From: Isoperla grammatica
Taxonomy: Eukaryota > Arthropoda > Insecta > Plecoptera > Perlodidae
Length of the DNA: 64,000 nucleotides
Assembly: GCA_945910005.1 (NCBI GenBank)
Contig: OX246745.1
Location: 8,844,765 to 8,908,764, forward strand
Direction: 5' to 3'
Part shown: piece by piece, positions 46,930 through 58,727 of the stretch
Position numbering within the stretch: the first letter of the stretch is position 1
How the letters are laid out: every line of letters starts with the position of its first letter
The notes under the pieces: generated by a model
Databases searched by the model: none
What the model was told of the DNA's origin: nothing
What the model saw: the letters and a program-made list of their open reading frames with translations, nothing else
Position numbers and translations under genes: made by a program

Positions 46930-49264
46930 AAAGTAGAAATTGATTTCTTATTTATAATAATATTACGACAGAAAATACAAATGACATCGTTATTTTTTAA
47001 TTGGGGTATTGAAGAAACAAACCGTGGATCCTCTATTTTGAGATGCAGTTGAAATAAATTTAAATGTTGACAATAAAGAGGGACAATCTACTCTTTTGAA
47101 AAATTCATTCAATACCGGAGACAACTTGATTTTTTATGAACGTAAATTGAGTTAGACTGGGCTATTCCCAGGTTAGTATTTAATTAAAAGGACGAAGTCC
47201 GTTTTTCACATTTGTCATTCGCAATCAAATCCCAGTTGTGAGGCCGTTAGTATCTACTATGTAGAGGTAGTTCCGTTTTCTGGTAGGGCCATCGAGGTGT
47301 CAGTTGTGTATAACCACTAACCCGTGTTTCTCGCAATACAGTGGCGGAGTTTGAACGGTTTCTATAATGTCTCACGAAATGTGAATGAAAATTAACGGAA
47401 CGTTCTATAGCTAGGTAGATTTTGATTTTGTTTATTGCATTTGTAAGGGTAACAAAATATTTGTTGGTTGAGTTTCGATTGCTGCAATTAGACAGTTATT
47501 CCAATTTAGAAAAGAAGAACTGTTTCATATTTTTTGATCATAATCTGTAGACTTTGATAATATCTTACCAAACAGCATTTCAAAAATTTGATAGGAATTG
47601 GCCTGACAGAACATGTTAAATTCCAATAATTTCACGCTGTGATGAGCAAACTCATAATATCCCAGAGACCGTACCTGCAGCTTGAACTTGTATTTGTGAA
47701 GTTTTCTTGCTTCAACTGTACATTACATGTTCTGTGTGTAACCTTTAACTCAATTAAACAAAAAAACTTCCTCTAATTCTTGCTTACATGTTAATTCTCT
47801 TTTTACTCTAGTTTTAATTTATTGCTTGCCAAGACTTTATTATAAGATACATTTCATTCTCATTCTAATTCCTTGTACTTAATATTTTGAGCATTATTTT
47901 TATGCGCTATATGTAGAAAACAGCATTACAAATTACAGATAAATTGTACATGAATTTAAAGAAATAAGATAAAAAGCCCGCATAAGAGAGACTGCTTAGG
48001 ACAATTCGTTGCTCTAGGAAGATTATGTTCGTTATGGCTTCAAACCGAGTAATGTATCTCGAACTTACTTTGTTGTAATATGTCCTGTTATTACATCTAC
48101 ATGGTTTGTAGTCTTGTCTTATGTACTTTACTTAGCTTCTATTTATCAAGTGAGGCATCTCTGCACAATTAATTATTCTAGAGCATTGGATATCCATTTC
48201 TTAGAAATGAGCGCGTTACTAATTGATTATTCACAAAGGAAGCTCTTTGTAGCAAAATTACAGTTTTAAATAACTATTTTGAATTAAGTTATTGAACACA
48301 GCTATCAAAATGTAACAATTAATACTAGCCTACTGCTCATTGAACAGCTTACTAGTTATTTAACAACGTTATTTCATTATCTATTCCTCAGTGTTGTTTT
48401 CGAATTGTCCCACCCGCTTGTAAATATGTATAATCTATCTGATGGAGACCACAGAAAATGAGTCGATTCACTTACATGTTAGTTGACGAACGCACTCTGC
48501 CACACACTATGCCACACACTGTGCTACATCAACTAATGAAAATGCCAGAATTATAATTGAATAGTTTTAATTATAGGTTACCACATTTACTGATTTCATC
48601 TGATTTCTATTTAAATCTTTTTACGAGTGGAATTAAACCAATTCCTGCTTTTAAAAACTAGTTGAGTCCTCCTAATATAACACGGTTCAATTCATAAAAG
48701 AAACATATGCATGCATATATAGTTATATCAAGATTGTGTATAATTAATGTAAATCACGGCTTAAAGCAAACGCCGTCTAGACCTGGTCTTAGGACTCGGC
48801 CCACTAAGCTGAGTAGCCTAGGCCTAGGCACGGTCAACGCGCTAGTTCTAGGTATCAGAACCATTGCTTTCATTTCGTTGCAGATGTTATCGTCTTAATA
48901 CCCGTGTATTCAATTACACACATGTGTTAAGACTTGAATCGCTACCATGCCGTAATTCGGTAGTTAGATATGCTCACATGCATGTCTTCTTATCGTGAAG
49001 GCTAATGGATGGGATTCAAATCAAACTGTCTAAGGTAGGATAACATATTACGTGTCGCCAGCAACCCCAGTCTTATCTATCTAAATGTAACTATGAAGGT
49101 ATATTGCAACAAGTTACATCATCATTATGTAGTAAATATGAAGCTAACTCGTGGCCTATGCGTGTCATGTTTGGCTGTTTGCTTCATATAGGGCTGAACG
49201 CAAACCGTGTGTTCAAAAACTCATCCAGATGGATCCCATCCGTGATGCTCATTAACTCAGCTGT
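46930..49264. other. Stretch without a recognisable gene
   Basis: AT-rich. One TAGGCCTA palindrome (48829-48836) lies inside the larger AGCCTAGGCCTAGGCA palindrome. No coding pattern. Confidence 0.4.
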
Positions 49265-49312
49265 TGACGTCATGACTTTGTCCTCTGACGTCATCGTTTT
49301 CAATCCGGATTG
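49265..49312. promoter_or_regulatory. Two perfect CRE octamers 21 bp apart, plus palindrome
   Basis: TGACGTCA at 49265-49272 and 49286-49293 repeats at 21 bp, two helical turns, so both sites face the same side of the DNA. The perfect 12-bp palindrome CAATCCGGATTG follows at 49301-49312. The octamer is the CREB/ATF site. Function is inferred and no promoter is identified. Confidence 0.35.
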
Positions 49313-49459
49313 AATCATTCTTCATCTAAAAAATGTTAGTAATAATTATGCTGCTGCTACGGATGGAAGGCGAGTTTTGGCGGCAATTTTGAAGTACAAA
49401 GAATTCAAGTATTTCCAAGTACATTTCCGAAACTTATAGATGAGGGTGATTGGATCCGC

Positions 49460-49498
49460 CAGTGGCATAACCACGATACATTTCGGGGGGGGGGGGGG
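49460..49498. repeat. hAT-like end followed by G14
   Basis: CAGTGGCATAACCACG resembles a hAT terminus and G14 (49485-49498) follows, as at 26437. No partner end was found. Confidence 0.4.
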
Positions 49499-49540
49499 AG
49501 TACCTTGGAATTATCACAAGATACATTTAATGTAGTCAAA

Positions 49541-49988
49541 AGCGGCCTTTACACGTACACTCTTGCGCGCACGCTTGCGTGTCGCGTTCTTGTGCGAAGG
49601 AAAGACCGCGCGCAAAACCGTGGGTTGGAGCGCCGCGCAAGAGTGTGGTGTCTAAAACTGCATCACACTCTTGCGCGCACGCTCCGCAAGGAAACGAAAG
49701 CGCGCGTTCAAGAGTGTGCGTGTAAATGCCAATCCCTTCGTCTTTAGCACACTTTTGCGTGGCGCGTTGAGTGTTCGGAGTGTTCAGATGATTCACGATG
49801 TTCTTTCCCTTGCAAGCTTGCTTTTACATGGACAGTTATACCTGCACTCTTACGCGCGCGCAACCCTCAGATGATTCGCGACGTTCTTTCCCTTGCAAAG
49901 CATTTGCTTTTACACGGACAGTTTTACCTGCAGGAAAGAACGCGCGACAACGAATCCCGCGCGCAAGAGTGTACGTGTAAAGGCCGCT
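49541..49988. mobile_element. 448-bp MITE with 30-bp perfect termini and repeated subterminal motif
   Basis: The first 30 bases (AGCGGCCTTTACACGTACAC...) are repeated exactly in inverse at 49959-49988. The word GCGCGCAAGAGTGT, or its complement ACACTCTTGCGCGC, recurs about seven times with small changes (near 49557, 49638, 49668, 49702, 49750, 49845, 49960). A segment of about 60 bp starting AGATGATTC(A/G)CGA(T/C)GTTCT is duplicated in tandem (about 49788-49847 and 49870-49933). GC content is well above the flanks. The target duplication is uncertain (AAA on both sides is uninformative), so the superfamily is open. ORFs here are artefacts. Confidence 0.85.
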
Positions 49989-52694
49989 AAAAACAGATGT
50001 ATGCGATGTTACTTGGGTGTAAGCGATTCTAGAGGAGTACAGGTTGCGTGCTGTACGAATTAATTCCACCAGATTCTTCGAGGATATAATTTGTATTTAG
50101 GTTGAACACACTATAGGCTAAGCAAGCGCCAAATATGATGACTGATTACAGCAATACATTATATATCTAAACGACTAGATTTATGAATGAAATATTTAAT
50201 ATTTACCGTACATTAAACGCTACTGAGCCTCACAATTCACTGTCTTCATTACTCAGTTTTGACTTCTGTGTACGGTACACATGTGTGAGCCTGTGGCTGA
50301 AATAAGTTGCCAACTTTTGAATTAACGTTCGGTTTAGCACCCATAGACAGTGACATGAAATAAACAACGAAAACGGTTCCGAAATCGAAACATCATCGTC
50401 GACGATCTAATCTATTTCCTCCTTCGCAATGTGATCTGGGAATGGGTTTGGCTTAGTGTTAACATCAATAACTCTTGAACTAACCCAAGTAAATCTTGTT
50501 ATGAACGGGAGCCATCGAACGTGCCACTGCCTGCCACATACATACAAGCAAGGATTGATGGCAATGCCAGGCTAGGCTGTTGGGTGGCAATGCCAATACA
50601 GAATGCAATAATACGAAAATAAGATTTTCGAAAGATAGGATGTAGAGATTTTAGCCAACGGCGCTGGAATGGAAACCATTAAAGAGGTTGGAAAGGGTTC
50701 TCTTTTACGTCAGGAGTGAGAATATACCAAATTAATAATGACTGCATGATTTGGACGGATATGTATCTTGACTATAATAAGTGTTTCAAATACAACTTAA
50801 AGCAGTGAGTGACTGTTTTCATGACGTACTCAAGTTTATAAATTATTGAATAACACGACAATACAATGACACGATACAATATAATGACAATAAAATGGCA
50901 GTATAGTTTGATTATACCAATCTAAGGTAACACTATATATAGAGATAAAATTGACACTCAGGAAATTGCCATAATCTCTGCCTCATTCAAAATGGATTAC
51001 TTTTCGAAGCCCATTATGTTCTCAATGTGTCGCACACAGTCGCATTGGTTGCCCCCCACTCCTCGCCCCCTTTTTATGTTGCCATGGTTGCTATAACGTT
51101 TCTGTGAACTCTGGAACGAACCAAGGAACTTTTGTGAGTAAAAGAGATCGACTGATTTTGTCAGGTTTCGCTCTGAGACTCCGTTCTTCCTCACAACCTT
51201 TGAAAGCCGCTCTGACATTTGAGAACCTGACGCAGGGAATTACGAAAAATCAAAACAAGCCACTTTATGAGGAAGAGATTTTATCTTTGCGTATCCACAC
51301 TTTGAATGCGTACAACAACTAAACCGCAGCTATATTCAGAATCTCCCAGTGACCAATGAATTATTTGCATAAAATGTGTTTGTGGGCGGAATGTCCACAT
51401 AAAAAGGTGAAAACCAGACTTAGAACTAAATACTGTTTAAAAACTTGACTTTTATTAGAAAAGCTTCAGTTCTCTTGGAGATTAAATATGTGTCTTTCTT
51501 TCAACAATAACTGATAGAAAAAGTGTACTATTCGGGTATACGTGGACAAACATTCTAAGCGTTAGTATTCCGATCGCTTATAATTATTCTGAACTTTTAT
51601 TTTTTTCGTCACTTTTAATGCGTTGTTTTCATAACCGTTTTTATGATTTGGTGGTTCCTTGTTGTTATCATTATTGTTTGTATGTTGACATTGACGATCG
51701 CCGCCAGAAGTGACAGTCAATAATCACCGAGGACGCTGTTCACCCCGCGTAACCATTGTTCCTAGTTTATGCATTTATTTAACACGCCTCAATTCTTTCA
51801 GTCCGAAATCCTATGAAGCGGTAATTTTGTTTTGAATGACTTCTGGCAGATGAGTAATGACCCGGCCATTATTTTGACACAATATTTTTACAGTTCAGGG
51901 CTGAATAAATTGAAATTAACGACTTTCCGGTTCGTTATCCAAAATTTTCCGGTTGGAAATCCCACTATAAAATAAGCGAATTTTTCGGGAAGGAAATTTA
52001 ATTCGGAAACTTGATAATCCGTGCGATATTATGCTTGAAGCCCACGAGAGTAATGGTAGCTGCACGTACTCAAAACATGATCAAACTGGATTATGAATGA
52101 GCGGTGTTAAAAATTACCTCATAACGTTTCCCAACACTCCATCATTATTTATCTTTTTTCATGTTCCCCAGTACAACGTTGTTTTAACTCTTTATTAGAA
52201 AATGCCACATTGTTCCTCGTTTCAATTCTTTCCACGAGCGAAAATCTTGTATACAGAAAATGCACTTTGCGTGTACATTTTGTTTACACTTGGTTATTAA
52301 TTTGTCAATGTTAGTAATAAGTCTTTTTTTATTCGAAAACTGCTACCAGGAAACGGTGTATTTGTGAATATGGTAGTTTCTATGGAATTTCAATGTTTGC
52401 CTACACAAAAAAGCAAACCAGTATAGCAGTCCCAACGTAACTATAGCCTCGCACCGACCTCCAATAATCTCCTACCACTTTCATGCACGCTGATTCAACG
52501 AAAATGAACACATTTCTGGCGTTCTTTCACGTACATCCGTGAATACAGTCTTAAGTGCAGAAACCTCATTCATTAGTCAAGTCCAATGTGTATGGAATTT
52601 CCCAAAAACCAACCCAATGGCGTAAATAAGCAGTAATACACCTGCTCGAGATAGATTGAAGGAACTAGAGAAGTAGATAATTAAGTTGGTAGGA
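49989..52694. other. Stretch without a recognisable gene
   Basis: Chance ORFs on both strands (50997-51322) and no definable repeat. Confidence 0.4.
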
Positions 52695-52758
52695 GGCTAC
52701 CATTGGACACGGCTATTTCGTATACGCATGAGAACACTTTCGTTGGGGCAACTTTTAT
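52695..52758. repeat. Family F2 single end
   Basis: CACTTTCGTTGGGGCAACTTTT and the upstream ATTGGACACGGCTATTTCGT align with 39624-39688 at roughly 75%. The opposite terminus is not seen. Confidence 0.45.
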
Positions 52759-53165
52759 TGGGAAGCGCGATGCTCGAGTACGCAGTCTGGTGAGATAATA
52801 ACGAACTTGAGTTTGGTTGACGTGATTGTAAACATGGCCGTCGCCCAACTTGTTTCTGTGTAGCGCATTTCGACGTCGTTGAAATTTGACAATTGGCGAA
52901 AAACTAATCATCGGATTTCGACGAGAGTTATATTTAAAGCGCAGTAAACGTGTTAGAATAGAGATAAATAAACTCTTCGTTTAAAACATAAGGTCTGAGG
53001 ATAGATGAAAGTAGACTCTTTAAAACTAATAGTGGTTACATTCAGCTCGTCCTACCTCCTTTGGCGCCATGTTGAACTGAGTTGATCTATTCATTGTTTG
53101 CATAGCTTAGTTTTATTTAAGGTCCTCCTTTGTAAATCAGTTTTTATAACTGAATAGGATAGACA
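52759..53165. other. Stretch without a recognisable gene
   Basis: Nothing defined. Confidence 0.4.
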
Positions 53166-53197
<32 letters not shown>

Positions 53198-53198
53198 A
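53166..53198. repeat. (AAAT)n microsatellite
   Basis: About eight AAAT units. Confidence 0.95.
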
Positions 53199-53316
53199 AA
53201 CACGGATTTAATTGCTTTAAAAATGTAGCTACTTGGCTGAATTCCAATTTGAAGGCTATGGTGCGCGACGACCTGTGTACAGACTGCTATAATCTAATAA
53301 TATGCACATTTTGAAA

Positions 53317-53399
53317 TAATAATTATAATAATAATAATTATAATAGTAATGATAATGATAATAATAATGATAATGATAGTGATAATGATAATAATAACG

Positions 53400-53437
<38 letters not shown>

Positions 53438-53494
53438 GATAGTGATAATGATAATAATAATAATGATAATGATTTTTTTTTTTTTTTTTTTTTT
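53317..53494. repeat. (AATGAT)n/(AAT)n microsatellite ending in T22
   Basis: Mixed AAT and GAT trinucleotides over about 155 bases, then 22 T. A second short block of the same repeat lies at 53588-53614, so a region of about 95 bp is bracketed by related repeats. Poly-Ile and Leu-Ser ORFs here are artefacts. Confidence 0.95.
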
Positions 53495-53587
53495 ATCGCA
53501 CACATTTTTATTATTAGAATACAAAATGAAAAGTACAGAACAACTTGTTCCACAAAGCCATGTGGCTTAACTGTGGATTACACAAAA

Positions 53588-53614
53588 TGAATGATAATGA
53601 TAATGATAATGATG
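53588..53614. repeat. (AATGAT)n microsatellite, second block
   Basis: About four AATGAT units. Confidence 0.9.
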
Positions 53615-53989
53615 TTTAATAAAAACGATAATCATACTACCGTACAGATTTACTGTAAATGTGATTTCCCGATGTAAGGAAATGGTGGAGGCGCCGGGTA
53701 CGATCAAGGTTCAAGATTACATTCTACGTGTCGAGGTTTGTGTAGTGTGCGTTCTGTTAATAGTTATCGTGCGTTACTGAGAAAGAATGAATGAATAAAG
53801 CTTCAGTGAGGATTACCGGTTACTAATAGAACACTCAAAAATACTAGATGCATTCTGCTGGCAAGAAAATAAACTTATAAGAAGTGGTTTAGCTGTCAAT
53901 TTTCATTGTTGTTTTATCATCATTTATCAATGGCGCTGAAAGGAGATTGTTTAGCAGCGCTATCTATGTTAGTTTTGAGTCCTCTATAG

Positions 53990-54040
53990 CGAACCGGCGA
54001 CCCCGAATTAGAGTCTCGCGTATTACCACTGAGCCACCTA
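53990..54040 (-). repeat. SINE head remnant related to the 37.3-kb SINE
   Basis: On the - strand GGTGGCTCAGTGGTAATAC, then GCGAGACTCTAATTCGGG, shares 18 consecutive bases with the intact SINE at 37301-37571. The B box is damaged (GGTTCGCTAT). The body is not recognisable. Confidence 0.65.
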
Positions 54041-55897
54041 CATCGGTAACATTCAATATACTCTTAGCTATAATCATATCTGTCTCTTTCTCGAATACAA
54101 GAATCCATCAACGCTCACATAGCGACCTTAATAACATTTCAAAAGCTACGCGATGAAAGAAGCTACATGAAAAGAATGTTAGGTTTCCGTCCCAGGACCT
54201 GTAACATATTATGTACCTGTTGATATGTGTTCCATATTGGCGCAACCGTATAGTATAATGTAGCAGATAACCGGGGAACAAGAAATACAAAGAGCAACAT
54301 TGAATTTACCTTCTACATTGAAACGACATACGAAGAACTATGCAGTTAATGTTCTAGAATTGTTTTTGCTTTATTATATTTTCAAAAATACCTTTATTTG
54401 TGAAACTTGTAATGTGTCATTTAGAGTATAATTTGTGGTTCTAGGAAGTATGATTATAATTCTTCGTAGGAATCCCTGCTGAAATGTACTCACCATCTTT
54501 ACCCGATATACCCCTCTTGAGGTGAATATTCTAGGTTGTTTGATTGTTTAGGAAGTAATTAATATACGAGGGCTCTCGTATTACAAGAATCATGTCCCAC
54601 ATTCGCCTCGTGAATACCTCGAATGCTACTGGAGATAGCAGGTTAAGATTTAAGTACAGTACTTATATACACATTTTTGTGGAGGTCACGTCCCATTTAC
54701 AGCAGACTCTTAGTGACATTAAATGAGTGTGTAATAATTTAATTTACTTAAGGGCAGCTGGGTTAAAGGGGTGGAGAGGAGGGGAGGGGGGTGTGGGGTC
54801 CCTCGTGCATCTGCTAGCTCATGTAATTCGCAAGCTATTGTTTGTAAGTCATGAGGAAATGCCCGAAATATATCGCGTAATATATACGAGGTAAATTGCT
54901 ATGCGCAATTGCAGTTGTTGTACTTTCTTTTGGATTTTATTAATCATAATATTGGTGATGATAAACGTTTTTCAAAATTGTTGTACCATGTTTATAAAAT
55001 CTATTGTATTTTGTGTTACTTCTACGCGGGATACTTGGATCAATTTAAATTGTTTCTGGTAGTTTATGGAAAATGTAGCCACAGTTGTTATTTTTATTTC
55101 GAAAATAATATATTTTAAATTGATAACTGTACTATTTGTTTATTTAATTATATTCTACGCGATCTAATTACCAAAAATTATTTTAGTCAATTGGAAATTG
55201 CATAGAAAATTTCGAGAAGGTAAATGAAAAAACCTTATATAAACCTCCTGGTATTTTTTAGAGTAGAAATATCGATATTTCGGTTTCCATCTTAGCCGCT
55301 TCCTCAAAAGACATCTACTCTCAATATAATATTACATAACAACTGTGTTAGATTTACTATACGGAAACATTCTTGTTTTATTTTATGTTTATTCGCATGG
55401 CATCATTATTAAAGACAGTGCCAGTATATGTGGAGTTACCTATCTCACATGGGAGAGTATTTGTCTCATTAACATAGTCTATGGTTTCTCATATGTCTCA
55501 TATTAACTGAATACAGCTAAGATGATTCGTTCCGAGCACATTCAAGCCGTTCACGGCGTTTAAATAGATTATTTTAAGATACGTGCGGCATTTTGTAGGC
55601 ACGTTCAGCATTCAGCACTCTTGATGTATTCAGCTGTCCCGTCCCCACAGAACTACACGAGTAAGAAAAACTCACTTTGGGGGGTGAATTCAGCGATGAC
55701 CCATTCATCTAAACTTTATAAAGGGTCTCTAAGCGCATTTAGAGAATTTGTGAGAAAGCCATTGGGATGTAGCAGAAAATGGCAACATTGTCGCCCCCGA
55801 AACTAAACATTTACATTTCAACGAAACCTTGCGAAGATTAAAAGAAAATCGTTTATCAATGCGTGAATAGTTTTTGGCTTCAAACAAAATAGAGAGT
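54041..55897. other. Stretch without a recognisable gene
   Basis: At 55258-55318 the - strand has TTGAGGAAGCGGC, then GGAAACCGAAATATCGATATTTC, a faint hammerhead-like order. At 54492 a GTGAGT on the - strand follows a short open piece. Neither is strong. Confidence 0.35.
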
Positions 55898-55917
55898 GGC
55901 TCGTTGGTCTAGTGAGT
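55898..55917 (+). repeat. Truncated tRNA-Pro-like SINE head
   Basis: GGCTCGTTGGTCTAGTGAGT matches the first 20 bases of the tRNA-Pro-like segment at 7860 and canonical tRNA-Pro. It then breaks off. GTGGCTCGTT is repeated eight bases later. Confidence 0.5.
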
Positions 55918-56433
55918 TTATGTGTGGCTCGTTCTTTTCTTTTTTTTTCACTCGATATTTCATTTTTGTTTTGCCAATACTATGCTATTAATAATACAAT
56001 ACAAGTTCTGAAATCATCTTGCTTGAACCAGTTCTTATATCTCAAGCCTCTCTGAATAGGAGAGCATATTCCAACTTTACTCAGTCAAGGCCTCCCATGT
56101 ATATAAGTCGTAAATGAATAGTTACGCGTAAAAATACACTGAAACGTAACTTTTACTGAATAAAAAGTGAAATTTATAAATTCTAAAACGAAATTCTCTC
56201 TAATATAAAACGATTTTCACGTAGCTCTACCTTCGTATAAAACATACGTATAAAACATAACATTTTATTGAAATTGACGCACGCCTTATCTTGTTATACG
56301 GTTATCGGCTCGGCTCGTCAGTGCTATAAAGAGAATATTACACACAATATTGTTGGCTCCGTTATCTCTCAACAGATCGTAGTGCGTAACTACCGCATTG
56401 TAGTTACACACCACAACCACAACCACGTAACCA
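55918..56433. other. Stretch without a recognisable gene
   Basis: AT-rich, nothing defined. Confidence 0.4.
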
Positions 56434-56588
56434 ACCACTATTGTCGCTATCGGGATCGCAATTGTGATCTGGAAATCGAAAAAGACGTGGTTCTTATGGC
56501 GCTGTTCACAATATAATCGGATAATGATTTAGTGTGAGAAAATGCACGATTGCGATCCCGATCCCGATAACGATGTCGTTAATTGTGG
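56434..56588. repeat. Imperfect inverted repeat, possible MITE
   Basis: The left arm, ACTATTGTCGCTATCGGGAT, then CGCAATTGTG, is mirrored by CACGATTGCGATCCCGATCC, then CGATAACGATGTCG. The right arm has an extra GATCCC repeat. Confidence 0.45.
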
Positions 56589-57191
56589 TAAGGGATTTAA
56601 TTCAATTATTAACTATGACACATCACACCGCGTTTAAGCTTCTCTAAAAAATAGAAGCACCGATAAATATTGAAAGAAATATCAACATTTGTGAGCTACA
56701 CAACTAACGTCTATAGGATAGATAAATGTAATTGATAAGTTTATTATACGAAGTAGATACATAGGATATCCTCAATAACTTGATCACTCTTCTAGATGCA
56801 AATATCCGCTTGGTGTCTATAAATCCGGAGAGAAGATATTTGCACAGTGATTAGCCAAGTGCAACTTAATAACTGTCCGAATAGTTTTCAAGCATCGTGG
56901 CCGCTCGCCGCTCTAAATATAGCGTTGGATAGTCATCATAATATTGCTAAGCGATGTACTCAGCGTACAATGGCGGTCTTTGTGTAGACAATATACACAT
57001 TAGGCGCGGCCGACTGCCTTTCCAAGTGTGTCGTTAATGAACCCAAACACACGCTCAATTATTGCATGTGATGCCATTTAGCTAGAGTACTCGTCGTACT
57101 TTGAAACATTCACGGTATAGTTCTCACAAGCTAACTTTTATTGTTCTGACGAAATAGCCGACTCCAATAATATATAAACTTAATTTTCTAC
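56589..57191. other. Stretch without a recognisable gene
   Basis: Nothing defined. Confidence 0.4.
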
Positions 57192-57320
57192 TACTTACTT
57201 ACTTACTTACTAGATGCAATAGTTCAGCATTGAACTTTGCTGGAACGCTCACCCGGGCTGGGCCCTCTAGAGCAGATGAAGGAATACAGAGGTAAAAACG
57301 CATATGCCCGAGGGCTGGGG
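57192..57320 (-). mobile_element. Possible non-LTR retrotransposon 3' end with (TAAG)n tail
   Basis: On the - strand an open frame ending in ...SALEGPARVSVPAKFNAEL... runs straight into about five TAAG units (57192-57211). A short tandem tail after a coding-looking 3' end is typical of several LINE clades. The frame could be chance. The 5' extent is unknown. Confidence 0.3.
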
Positions 57321-57719
57321 ATTTTCTAATAATAAATAGAATCTTTATTTTTCTCTGCAGCCAAAGCTGTTGCCAATTACACAGAATAACATAACACAAT
57401 ATATCAAAACGAAAATCGAAACAAATTACACTGAATAAAATATTTAATAAAACTAAACAAAATAAGTAGTACATATTTTGCTTGAAAATAAATCGACCAG
57501 TGTAACACGTATAGAAGTATCTTCAGGGAGGCTTGAAGTCAACTGGAATGATTTTTGAAATGTCTCTAAAATCCCCGGGATTGTATCCCTAGCACATATC
57601 ATAAGCCCTATTTTTCTGATATCAATCATTACTTGAAACAGCGCAAGTAGTGATAGTTTTCGACCGTGTATTGGTATTCTGTAAGCCCCAACCAGTGGGC
57701 GTGTCTAATTAGACTAGTA
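57321..57719. other. Stretch without a recognisable gene
   Basis: Nothing defined. Confidence 0.35.
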
Positions 57720-57870
57720 CACTCAGTCTGAATGCAAAAACCGCCTGTGCGAATATATTAACAACGCCATGAATCTATTGACATTCGTCGAGACGGTGTG
57801 TGTGAAACTGGCTGTTATATAAGGATGTGAGGTCAGCACGTGAATAGTTAGTGTGAGAGAACTATATGTA
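57720..57870. repeat. Dispersed repeat family R1, copy 3
   Basis: ACCGCCTGTG, then ACGGTGTGTGTGAAACTGGC, AAGGATGTGAGG and GTGAATAGTTAGTGTGAG, in the same order as copies at 151 and 27549. Confidence 0.5.
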
Positions 57871-58360
57871 GGCCACCCCACGCTTGCTGTTTCAACGGGA
57901 ACCCGTGTCTGCGCCTGATAACAGATTGTTGCTATTCTGTTACGTGGAGTGAACTGGCCTGATTGTTTCCAACTCTAAACACACAAGCTGAACCATCACT
58001 AGAATATAGGTTTCAAACAGACTGAGAAAACAAGCTGCAAGTACACTTACATAGAGAACAAGCTTACTGGCTTACCTTAAGTTTATGTCATGAAGAGACT
58101 TGTGACGTAGTAGCTGTACTTCCCCGCCGTTGTCTACCCCCACCCTGCGGCAGGAGCAGAGCTATTGATAAGGTAAATAAGGGGATATTGAGTTCTTTTG
58201 AATCCTCTCCGTTTCCTATTATTCGTTCTCTATGAGGGCTGTGACGCCATTGATTATATTATTCATAGCTCATAAATGAGCAGATGTGTATTATTTCCTC
58301 GTAAGCTTAATTTTGGTGTTACCAGTATCTGTTGATTGAAAAATAAAAAGTTCTAGTTTC
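57871..58360. other. Stretch without a recognisable gene
   Basis: Nothing defined. Confidence 0.35.
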
Positions 58361-58727
58361 AATACAATACAATACAATATGTCTTTATTGTGTTGTAAAT
58401 TGCAACACAAATGGTGAGGTTCAATTATAAAAATTGTTCTTTCACCTAACCGGTTGTAACGCAGAATCTATTTAACAACACAGAACAGAAATAAGCACAC
58501 ACAAGTAAGAAGTAGACAGGATTAGGAAATAATTAAGAAATAAGTTAAAAATAAGCACATAGAAATTAGCACAGAAATAGCTCAATCTACATCAAGAACT
58601 CATCTAGTTTGTTGTAAGGCTTCTCTAGAAGGAACTGCTTTATTCTTGTCTTAGTCAAGGATCTAATTTCGTTAACAATGTAACGAAATAGTGATTCTGT
58701 GGATGTTTTGTTTGTTACTGTACGTCA
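58361..58727 (-). mobile_element. Non-LTR retrotransposon 3' end: C-terminus of ORF2, 3' UTR and tail
   Basis: On the - strand an open frame (58724-58587, 46 codons with stop) ends in NEIRSLTKTRIKQFLLEK, then PYNKLDEFLM and TAG. A basic stretch followed by a FLL...LDEF pattern at the extreme C-terminus is common in LINE reverse-transcriptase proteins. About 205 bases of 3' UTR follow, and the element ends in four ATTGT/TTGTA units (58380-58361). Upstream the frame hits a TGA, so the copy is truncated and decayed. The frame is below the usual ORF size limit. The clade is not determined. Confidence 0.6.

Noticed and set aside
47335..47360. CAGTGGCGGAGTTTG as a hAT terminus
   Set aside because: No partner end and no adjacent G/C run; the match is too short.
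53294..53570. Ile-rich, Met-rich and Leu/Ser-rich ORFs on both strands
   Set aside because: Translations of an AAT/GAT microsatellite and T22.
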